The notes under the pieces are model-generated. The model ran no database searches. It was given only the letters and a program-made list of their open reading frames with translations, and had not been told where the DNA came from. 6,067 nucleotides of DNA from Candidatus Methylomirabilota bacterium (lineage in GTDB: Bacteria; Methylomirabilota; Methylomirabilia; Methylomirabilales; Methylomirabilaceae), in NCBI GenBank assembly GCA_003105305.1, contig PQAQ01000013.1, positions 1-6,067 on the forward strand. Reading direction: 5' to 3'. The stretch's first letter is position 1. Each line of letters begins with the position of its first letter. The translations under genes were made by a program, and so were the position numbers. Positions 1-5,055 of this stretch are shown in pieces.

Positions 1-167
1 GACCATTCGAATTTCGTTCGGAGCGTGTTAGCGGTTTCGGTCAGGATCGCGACTGAGGTGTATAACTCAAACGTTCCACGTATGGCATGGACGTAGGCAT
101 CTTCTGCGCGACCGCCGGGGATGACAAAGGCCGAAATGAATACATTCGTATCGAAAACGACCCGCAC
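1..167 (-). CDS. PIN-domain toxin (VapC-like ribonuclease), N-terminal part, runs off the left edge
   Basis: Reading the - strand from a GTG at 167, 55 codons stay open to the window edge. The protein begins MRVVFDTNVFISAFVIPGG, the classic opening of PIN-domain nucleases: a buried beta strand ending in the first metal-binding Asp (residue 6, DTN), then a helix. A second conserved acidic position is plausible at the Glu of ILTETANTL (about residue 45). PIN toxins of type II systems cut RNA in the cytoplasm using Mg2+ or Mn2+ held by three or four acidic residues; the later ones lie outside the window. The GTG start sits 2 nt after the antitoxin stop codon, so the two genes are surely co-transcribed and probably translationally coupled. 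The wording resembles the PIN family often labelled 'putative toxin component, PIN family' rather than the shortest VapC proteins. The domain call is firm; the exact RNA target cannot be told. Confidence 0.85.
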   Translation of the reverse strand, partial: MRVVFDTNVFISAFVIPGGRAEDAYVHAIRGTFELYTSVAILTETANTLRTKFEW

Positions 168-169
168 GC

Positions 170-415
170 TCAGCGGTCCTGAAACACCAGGGCTTCGACA
201 TCGGCCTCGGTCAGGATGCCTTTCTTGCGAGCTTGTCGGGCGCCGTAGCGTTGAAGCTCAAAGTACTCCTGCTCCAACCGCTGCTGCTGATAGACTCTGA
301 ACATGTCCCGAAAGAGCTGGCTCTTGTTTTTCGCCTCGACCCTCGCAAGACCTTCAAATTTCCGGGCCAGCTCTGCCGGAAGAGACACGGTAAGGGGCAC
401 GCGTTTTCGATGCAT
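170..415 (-). CDS. Ribbon-helix-helix (CopG/MetJ-type) antitoxin
   Basis: An 81-residue protein. Residues 5-12 (RVPLTVSL) form the DNA-binding beta strand, followed by helix A (PAELARKFEGLARVE) and helix B (KSQLFRDMFRVYQQQ), the RHH pattern that dimerises and binds DNA through paired strands. The charged C-terminal tail (about 46-81, ending ALVFQDR) is where such antitoxins usually wrap their toxin. It lies directly upstream of the PIN toxin, 2 nt apart, giving an antitoxin-first operon. The start is chosen at ATG 415 because GGAGG lies 8 nt upstream on the - strand (424-428). In-frame ATGs at 430 and 472 exist, but the one at 430 has no Shine-Dalgarno and the one at 472 lies inside the -35 box, so they are unlikely. 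Its role is to neutralise the toxin and repress its own promoter. The family is clear; calling it VapB is avoided because VapB proteins have several folds. Confidence 0.85.
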   Translation of the reverse strand: MHRKRVPLTVSLPAELARKFEGLARVEAKNKSQLFRDMFRVYQQQRLEQEYFELQRYGARQARKKGILTEADVEALVFQDR

Positions 416-432
416 ATAGGCATCCTCCATGA

Positions 433-451
433 TGTATGACAAAATTATACA
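433..451. promoter_or_regulatory. Candidate RHH operator (palindrome over -10 and start site)
   Basis: The + strand reads TGTAT-N9-ATACA, two 5-bp inverted arms (433-437 and 447-451). The right arm overlaps the -10 box and the left arm covers the expected transcription start. RHH antitoxins bind short inverted repeats in just this place to block RNA polymerase, so this is the natural candidate for autoregulation. The arms are short and chance is possible. Confidence 0.45.
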
Positions 452-472
452 CAGTACACGAGCGCATGTCAA
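444..472 (-). promoter_or_regulatory. Consensus sigma70 promoter of the toxin-antitoxin operon
   Basis: On the - strand there is a perfect -35 box TTGACA (467-472), a 17-nt spacer and a perfect -10 box TATAAT (444-449). Transcription should start near 437, giving a leader of about 22 nt before ATG 415 and placing the GGAGG ribosome site correctly. A consensus-quality promoter is typical for autorepressed toxin-antitoxin operons. Read directly from sequence; activity is inferred. Confidence 0.85.
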
Positions 473-484
473 CGGGTTGAATCG

Positions 485-586
485 CGGGGAGCGAGGCGGC
501 TTAGCGCACGACGTATTGCGATCGACGGTGCGTGGTATTGGGACCTGAAACCGGACTATCAGTGGGGTGACGTGATCGAGCTATGA
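485..586 (+). pseudogene. Possible 3' remnant of a lost gene in the divergent spacer
   Basis: One + strand frame through the spacer reads like protein for its last 25 or so codons, ending WYWDLKPDYQWGDVIEL then TGA at 584-586. Codons in this stretch are the GC-rich kind used by the neighbouring genes and the peptide is rich in aromatic and acidic residues, unlike random translation. No start codon with a ribosome site precedes it; upstream the frame runs into the toxin-antitoxin promoter and a stop at 437-439. It ends 35 nt before the GT4 gene. I do not recognise the family. It may be the tail of a former first gene of the glycan operon, cut off where the toxin-antitoxin module now begins. 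The rest of 473-620 shows no convincing + strand promoter. Confidence 0.3.
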
Positions 587-620
587 CGAAATCTGCCGAA
601 GGATCGTGGAATCTTAATCT

Positions 621-1865
621 ATGCGGATTGGGGTAAACCTTCTCCCGCTGTTCCCCGGCCAGATCGGGGGAACGGAGGCGTATACCACCAACCTCCTGAC
701 CCACCTAACGGCGATTGATCGTCAGCATGCCTACTACCTTTTCGTCGCTCGCTATAACCGAGATCTTTTCGAGGCGCAGTTTCAACGTCCCAAGGTCCTC
801 AAGGTACCGACACTCAGCTTGCAGGGCTTACGGTACGCAGAACGAGGACCCATAAGGGTTGCTGGGTCCGTGGGCCGGCGCCTTCCCCGTCTCTCGCGAT
901 GGTTCGTCCATACCGTCGCGAATGCCCACATGAGACCAAATATCCGTAGACACCTGATTGATGTCTGGTTCTGTCCATTGATCAATCTGGCGCCTCCTCA
1001 CCTCCTATTGCCGAGTGTTGTCTCGATCCCTGATCTCCAACCTGAGGTGTATCCGGAGTTGTTTAGAAAAGATCTCCTGGAATGGTACCGGAGGCGGTAT
1101 CCGGCTTCCTGCCGGGATGCGACGAAGATCATCACCTTTTCCGAGTTTTCGCGGGCCACCATTATCGACCGATATGGGGTATGTCCGGAAAAAGTACACG
1201 TGATTCCTCATGGTATCGATGACGAGTTTCTAGCTTCCCACAATGACTCGGCACTCCAAGCTGTCAAAGCCAAGTACGGCCTCCCCCCTGAGTACGCCTT
1301 CTACCCGGCTGCCACGTGGCCGCACAAGAATCATTCGATTCTACTGAAGGCGTTACGCCTGTTGGGAACCAAGCATGGCATACGGCTACCGTGCGTATTC
1401 ACGGGGGTTGCGCGGGAGGGACACCACGCCCTTTTGAGGACAGCCGAGGAGCTGAACCTTACCGATCAGATCCGACTGCTGGGCCATATCCAGAAGCGAG
1501 ACATGCCCCTCTTGTATCGCGGCGCGACCTTCCTGGTGTTTCCGACCCTGTTCGAAGGATTTGGACTCCCCCTCCTCGAGGCGATGGCCTCAGACTGCCC
1601 GGTTCTCTGTTCCAATACCACCAGCATTCCGGAGGTTGTTGGAGATGCCGCCCTCCTATTCGATCCACGCGATCCCGACGCGATTGCCGATGCGATGCGC
1701 CAGATCCTCACCGATGAGGCGCTGCGGCGTGCATTAGTGCAGGTAGGGCGGAAGCGATGCCGCTACTTCTCCTGGGAGCGGTCAGCCCGCGAGACCCTGA
1801 AGGTGCTGGAGGAGGCCGCCTCCACTGGGGCGCGATCCCAGAGGCCCTCACACCACAAGACCTGA
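621..1865 (+). CDS. GT-B fold glycosyltransferase, family GT4 type
   Basis: A 414-residue protein of normal length for the family, probably cytoplasmic at the inner membrane face, transferring a sugar from a nucleotide-sugar donor to a growing glycan with retention of configuration. The N-terminal Rossmann half starts MRIGVNLLPLFPGQIGGTE, with the glycine-rich acceptor/phosphate loop at 13-18. The C-terminal half has the donor-site region AATWPHKNHSILLKAL (230-245; Lys236 in the phosphate-binding position) and the hallmark E-x7-E motif EGFGLPLLE (Glu312 and Glu320), followed by PEVVGDAALLFDP. Both domains look intact. The family includes mannosyl-, rhamnosyl-, glucosyl- and galactosyltransferases; the sugar cannot be told. 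ATG 621 is supported by the canonical N-terminus; the ribosome site is weak (GTGGA, 606-610). It is the first complete gene of the rightward cluster, and its TGA overlaps an ATG (TGATGA at 1863-1868). Confidence 0.9.
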   Translation: MRIGVNLLPLFPGQIGGTEAYTTNLLTHLTAIDRQHAYYLFVARYNRDLFEAQFQRPKVLKVPTLSLQGLRYAERGPIRVAGSVGRRLPRLSRWFVHTVANAHMRPNIRRHLIDVWFCPLINLAPPHLLLPSVVSIPDLQPEVYPELFRKDLLEWYRRRYPASCRDATKIITFSEFSRATIIDRYGVCPEKVHVIPHGIDDEFLASHNDSALQAVKAKYGLPPEYAFYPAATWPHKNHSILLKALRLLGTKHGIRLPCVFTGVAREGHHALLRTAEELNLTDQIRLLGHIQKRDMPLLYRGATFLVFPTLFEGFGLPLLEAMASDCPVLCSNTTSIPEVVGDAALLFDPRDPDAIADAMRQILTDEALRRALVQVGRKRCRYFSWERSARETLKVLEEAASTGARSQRPSHHKT

Positions 1866-2005
1866 TGAGCCGTGAGTACGCTCACCGGTTTGCCGGCAGG
1901 CAGTTCGGAAACAACAATCCTCTTCCACGCCTCTTGTTCAACTTGACTTACGCCCCTGTTTCCATGAAAATTCTAAGAAGTCTGGCATTCAACTTGGATG
2001 CCTGA
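1865..2005 (+). other. Short open frame after the GT4 gene, probably a gene stub (46 codons)
   Basis: ATG 1865 overlaps the GT4 stop (TGATG), the usual arrangement for coupled genes, and opens a 46-codon frame that starts MSREYAHRFAGRQFGNNNPL and ends MKILRSLAFNLDA before TGA at 2003-2005. It looks protein-like but matches no family I recognise. There is no good Shine-Dalgarno. Because it runs straight into the degraded fucose-synthase-like remnant, I read it as the front end of a gene whose body was deleted, rather than a functional small protein. Both readings remain open. Confidence 0.25.
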
Positions 2006-2179
2006 TCAGGCGGGCTTGATAGCAGATGGCCGGCTATTCCCACCCAACTTAGCCGGTTTCGCCGGAACAATTGTTTGGGACACGACCAAACCCGACAGCC
2101 AGCCGCGACGCCGTTCGAGATGGGACTACGAAACACCATCCAATGGTATAGAGGCGCTCTCGTCCCATACGTCAGATGA
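1998..2179 (+). pseudogene. Degraded 3' end of a GDP-L-fucose synthase-like (NAD-dependent epimerase/reductase) gene
   Basis: The frame from about 2025 reads LAGFAGTIVWDTTKPDSQPRR, very close to the C-terminal signature of GDP-L-fucose synthases (GxIVWDTxKPDGQPRR). In intact relatives this is followed by about 16 residues of the LDVSRAxxxFGF type and then a GLRxTIxWY tail. Here that middle piece is missing. From 2108 a different frame (ACG CCG TTC GAG...) gives TPFEMGLRNTIQWYRG and stops at TGA 2177-2179, which is the expected tail. A deletion with frameshift at about 2106-2110 therefore joined the two parts. All upstream parts, including the Rossmann GxxGxxG and the Ser-Tyr-Lys catalytic residues, are absent. 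The fragment is non-functional. It implies the ancestral cluster made GDP-L-fucose or a related deoxysugar. The stretch 2180-2238 holds nothing else but the ribosome site of the next gene. Confidence 0.65.
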
Positions 2180-2224
2180 CGCCTCCATGTTACGTTGCCG
2201 TCGCCTCCAGGCGGGTATCCTATC

Positions 2225-2231
2225 AAGGGAG
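2225..2231 (+). promoter_or_regulatory. Ribosome binding site deciding the start of the epimerase-like gene
   Basis: AAGGGAG lies 7 nt before ATG 2239. It selects this start over the in-frame ATG at 2176, which would add 21 residues of translated pseudogene sequence and has no ribosome site. A further ATG at 2263 has AAGGA only 4 nt upstream and is a weaker alternative. Confidence 0.7.
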
Positions 2232-2238
2232 AGCTCGG

Positions 2239-2757
2239 ATGCTTAGACCTATCAAGGACCGCATGGTATCGGATAAGAACTGGAATGTTCACCAGGATCT
2301 GATCGAGGGGGTGAAGGTCAAGAAGCTTGCGAACATGTGCGATGATCGTGGTACAGTCTGCGAGATATTCCGATTTGATTGGATGGTGTCGGAGGAGCCG
2401 ATTGCCTATATCTACCAGACGTCTACGTACCCGGGGCGCGTGAAGGCATGGCACGTTCATCGCTACCACACAGATAGAATCTTTGTGGTTACTGGAATGT
2501 TGCAGATCGCCATGTTTGATGACCGAGCGGATTCACCGACCACGGGTCGTATCAACGAATTCTTTCTCGGTGAACTGAACCGTGGGCTCCTGGTGATCCC
2601 GCCAGGCGTATACCATGGCTGGAAGAACATCGGGGAAAAGGAGTCAGTGGTACTCAACCTTCCGACAGAACCATACAATTACGAGGACCCGGATGCGTAC
2701 AGGGTCGATCCACATAACGGGGGGATTCCGTACTCCTGGGCGCCACGGGACCGATAA
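2239..2757 (+). CDS. dTDP-4-dehydrorhamnose 3,5-epimerase-like cupin protein (RmlC superfamily)
   Basis: A 172-residue cupin, the usual size for this compact RmlC-like family. The beta-barrel core carries GRVKAWHVHRYHTD (66-79, with His72, His74 and His77; one is the likely catalytic base position), the turn FFLGELNRGLLVIPPGVYHGW (108-128, with Tyr125 and His126) and the well-kept tail PTEPYNYEDPDAYRVDP (142-158). True RmlC epimerises C3 and C5 of dTDP-4-keto-6-deoxyglucose in dTDP-L-rhamnose synthesis. This protein belongs to a shorter, divergent branch with WHxH in place of the RmlC LHxQ pattern, so substrate and exact reaction are uncertain. No rmlA, rmlB or rmlD lies in the window. It follows the fucose-synthase scar and precedes a GT2 gene by 44 nt. 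A cytoplasmic nucleotide-sugar modifying role is inferred. It appears intact. Confidence 0.85.
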   Translation: MLRPIKDRMVSDKNWNVHQDLIEGVKVKKLANMCDDRGTVCEIFRFDWMVSEEPIAYIYQTSTYPGRVKAWHVHRYHTDRIFVVTGMLQIAMFDDRADSPTTGRINEFFLGELNRGLLVIPPGVYHGWKNIGEKESVVLNLPTEPYNYEDPDAYRVDPHNGGIPYSWAPRDR

Positions 2758-2801
2758 CGTGTCCAGGTGACCTGTTCGGTCGGTAAGACAGGAAGTCATC
2801 T

Positions 2802-3770
2802 ATGTCAAACGGCCAACCGTTCGTAACAATCGTTCTCCCAACCCATAACCGGAGTAATGTCCTGGTGTACGCAATCCGCACGGTCCTCTACCAGACCTAT
2901 TCTAACTTCGAGTTGATCGTTGTTGGGGACGGCTGTACCGACGACACCGGGGCAGTTGTTGAAGGATTCAAGGACTCGCGGATCACGTGGCTAGACCTTC
3001 CCAAGGGATGGGGATTGGGGTACGAGAACCGAAACCGCGCATTGGAACGCGCCAGGGGCGAACTGATCGCCTATCAGACGCACGACGACCTCTGGTTCTC
3101 AGACCACCTGTCGTTGCTCGTCACGACCATCCTGCGGGATGAGGGCGAGGTTGTGTACTCTCTCCCGATCCATATCCTTGAAGATGAGACGGTGTTCCAG
3201 CATCCATACGACGTGCGACTTCCCTACTACCGGGAGATGCTGCTCAGCGGGGATAATCGCATCGCGAGCAGCAATCTCATGCACCGGCTAAGTGTCGTAC
3301 GTGACGTGGGTGGCTGGGACGGACGACTTGCACGAAACGGTGATGTAGAGTATTGGCAAAGAATGGTCAAGATGGGAAAGAAGTTCTCCTACGTTCCAGT
3401 TCCGACATCCCTGGGGTTCTTTGCCAGTCTTCGGCCTAACGCATATCGGGATCGCGAGGAGCACGAACAGCGGGCCTACTATGAGCAGATCATGGCTGAT
3501 CCCAGTTGGGTGCACAACTTCCGACAACGGATGGCGGAAGACCTGGGATGCCGATTCGTGGAGCAGGAGGCCAATCTGGCGGCGCGGCTGGCCGTGATCA
3601 ACGAACTCACGACTGCCGTACGCGCCTTTGAAGCGGACCGTACGGCGTTACTGGATCGACTAGCTCAGTGTGAGAGCGGTTTCCTCAACAGGCTCTTCAA
3701 CATGTTCCGGCAGTGGCGAAACAGTGGAACACGAAGGTCACGCCGGAACACACCTCTCAGGGAGAATTGA
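2802..3770 (+). CDS. GT-A fold glycosyltransferase, family 2, with C-terminal coiled coil
   Basis: A 322-residue protein. The N-terminal GT2 domain begins with VTIVLPTHNR (8-17), contains the nucleotide-binding strand and acidic turn ELIVVGDGCTDDT (37-49) and a DXD-equivalent at QTHDDLW (92-98, Asp95-Asp96) that would hold the metal and donor diphosphate. A later segment, GGWDGRLARNGDVEYWQRM (170-188), matches the region carrying the catalytic acidic residue (ED-like, Asp181/Glu183). The domain ends near 230. Residues about 254-292 form a likely coiled coil (QEANLAARLAVINEL onward), followed by an amphipathic stretch FLNRLFNMFRQW (294-305) and a basic tail; together these suggest oligomerisation or peripheral membrane attachment. 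No transmembrane segment is seen. The start is set by AGGAAG (2790-2795), 6 nt before ATG. It is inverting by family. The stop overlaps the next gene's start. The sugar is unknown. Confidence 0.88.
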   Translation: MSNGQPFVTIVLPTHNRSNVLVYAIRTVLYQTYSNFELIVVGDGCTDDTGAVVEGFKDSRITWLDLPKGWGLGYENRNRALERARGELIAYQTHDDLWFSDHLSLLVTTILRDEGEVVYSLPIHILEDETVFQHPYDVRLPYYREMLLSGDNRIASSNLMHRLSVVRDVGGWDGRLARNGDVEYWQRMVKMGKKFSYVPVPTSLGFFASLRPNAYRDREEHEQRAYYEQIMADPSWVHNFRQRMAEDLGCRFVEQEANLAARLAVINELTTAVRAFEADRTALLDRLAQCESGFLNRLFNMFRQWRNSGTRRSRRNTPLREN

Positions 3771-4771
3771 TAACGACAACCGTGGAAACGGTCCAAGCCG
3801 GTCTCATCGGCGGCGGTCGGTGGGGACAGGTGCTGTTGCGCAATTTTCGCCGGCTCACATCGGTTCCGCTCGTAGTGGATCCGCGAGCCAGTACTCTCAA
3901 GTTGCAACAGGAATTCCCGAACCTCTCAGTAACGCCCGCACTCGATCGATTTCTTGACGATGCAGCGCTAAGTGTGGCGGTCATCGCCTCCCCAGCCGAA
4001 ACCCATTACGACCTCACCCGTCGCTGCATCGAAGCCGGGAAAGACGTCTTTGTAGAAAAACCGTTTACGCTCTCGAGCGTGGAAGCCTTAGAGCTCGTCG
4101 CGCAGGCCCACCTGCACAATCGAATCCTGATGGTTGGACACAAGTATCTCTTCCATCCCGCTATCCACCGGCTCAAGACGGAACTGGATCGGGGAACCCG
4201 TGGCACCTGCCAGGCATTAGTGGCCTATCGGCTCGGGTGGGGCGCGACCCCTGACGGCGCCGGGGTCCTTTGGCACCTTGGGAGTCACGAAGTCTCTATC
4301 TTCCAATATGTATTAGGGCAAATCGCACATACAGCAGTCGCTATGGGTGTTTCAATCCTGAATCGAAAAGAGTGTGATCTGGTGACGGCAACACTCACTT
4401 ATCCGTCTGGGGTAATGGGGATATTCCAACTCAGCATGAGCCATCCAGAAAAAGTCCGCCGTATTATTGCAATCGGCGAGTCTACCGCGATCCAGTTCGA
4501 TGACCTCGCCGACGAGAAGCTGACTAAATGGGGAAACCTTCGGCTCGATCCTGCCCGGAACTTTGATGAGCGGACCGGGGTCCTGGAGGGTGGACAGACG
4601 ATTGCATGTGGACATGAGGAGCCCGTCTTCGAAGAGTGTAACCATTTCTTGGCCTGTGTGCGGAATCGCATTGAACCCACGGGCAGTGGCGAGTGGGCCG
4701 TCGCAGTGATCAGGACACTTGAGGCGTTGTCCGAATCGCTTCGGCTGGGCGGTCAGCCTGTCCCGGTGTAG
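3767..4771 (+). CDS. Gfo/Idh/MocA-family NAD(P)-dependent sugar oxidoreductase
   Basis: With the TTG start the protein has 334 residues, typical for the family. The N-terminal Rossmann domain has VQAGLIGGGRWGQ (9-21) for NAD(P) binding, VAVIASPAETHYD (70-82), and the signature VEKPFTLS (96-103; Lys98 binds substrate and cofactor). The C-terminal alpha/beta domain follows with GHKYLFHPAIHRL (125-137) and LWHLGSHEVSIFQYVLG (168-184). In many relatives the latter motif is WDLxxHDxSI; here the Asp is His170 and the second Asp is Glu175, while His174 is kept. Such enzymes oxidise or reduce a sugar hydroxyl/keto group, often on UDP-sugars in glycan loci. The start is uncertain: TTG 3767 overlaps the GT2 stop (TTGA) with AGGG (3759-3762) close by; GTG 3782 gives a more canonical short N-terminus, and GTG 3713 would extend far into GT2. 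No frameshift is seen. Confidence 0.88.
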   Translation: MITTTVETVQAGLIGGGRWGQVLLRNFRRLTSVPLVVDPRASTLKLQQEFPNLSVTPALDRFLDDAALSVAVIASPAETHYDLTRRCIEAGKDVFVEKPFTLSSVEALELVAQAHLHNRILMVGHKYLFHPAIHRLKTELDRGTRGTCQALVAYRLGWGATPDGAGVLWHLGSHEVSIFQYVLGQIAHTAVAMGVSILNRKECDLVTATLTYPSGVMGIFQLSMSHPEKVRRIIAIGESTAIQFDDLADEKLTKWGNLRLDPARNFDERTGVLEGGQTIACGHEEPVFEECNHFLACVRNRIEPTGSGEWAVAVIRTLEALSESLRLGGQPVPV

Positions 4772-5055
4772 GCAAAGCTGTATTCAAGCTTCCATGCGCT
4801 GTTTCGGAATCCCATAAGACGTTATATTCGGATGACGAACCGGACGATGCTCGACGTTGGAGCGTCAACCGGAGTATTCGCGTCTTACTTTGCGTCGGTG
4901 GGGTGGGAAGTCCACGCGTGTGAGCCCTGTCCGGAGGTCTTCGCTAAATTGCCGGCAAATCTGTCGAACATGCCGAATGTTCGGTGCCATCCTGTAGCTT
5001 TGACCGACCGGGATGGCCGCGAGACCCTCCACATCGCCGAACGAACCGACGGCAC
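4772..5055 (+). pseudogene. FkbM-type SAM-dependent methyltransferase, 5' half only
   Basis: The frame after the oxidoreductase stop reads LYSSFHALFRNPIRRYIR and continues through ATG 4832 into MLDVGASTGVFASYFASVGW, then EVHACEPCPEVFAKLPANL and VRCHPVALTDRDGRETLHIAE. This is the order of FkbM-like O-methyltransferases: SAM motif I (LDVGASTG), the acidic residue after strand 2 in the EP motif that holds the ribose, then the NVxxxxVALxDxxG strand 4 region. Similarity stops near codon 5051. Beyond it the frame turns into low-complexity Arg/Gly/Thr text to a stop at 5216-5218, and the whole catalytic C-terminal half is absent. Protein-like sequence before ATG 4832 has no good start codon (CTG at 4778 at best) and no ribosome site, so the 5' end may be damaged too. 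Full-length relatives are over 200 residues. I infer a non-functional remnant of a glycan-decorating methylase. Confidence 0.7.

Noticed and set aside
1316..1717. 133-codon + strand frame inside the GT4 gene
   Set aside because: It lies wholly within a well-supported GT4 reading frame (E-x7-E region) and its peptide is low-complexity Arg/Gly/Pro text.
2176..2238. Longer N-terminus for the epimerase-like protein from ATG 2176
   Set aside because: The added 21 residues translate pseudogene sequence, lack a ribosome site and are unlike the family; AAGGGAG points to ATG 2239.
1948..2469. 173-codon open frame on the - strand
   Set aside because: It covers both the fucose-synthase remnant and the start of the epimerase-like gene on the opposite strand; its translation shows no domain and it has no ribosome site. 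A shadow frame.
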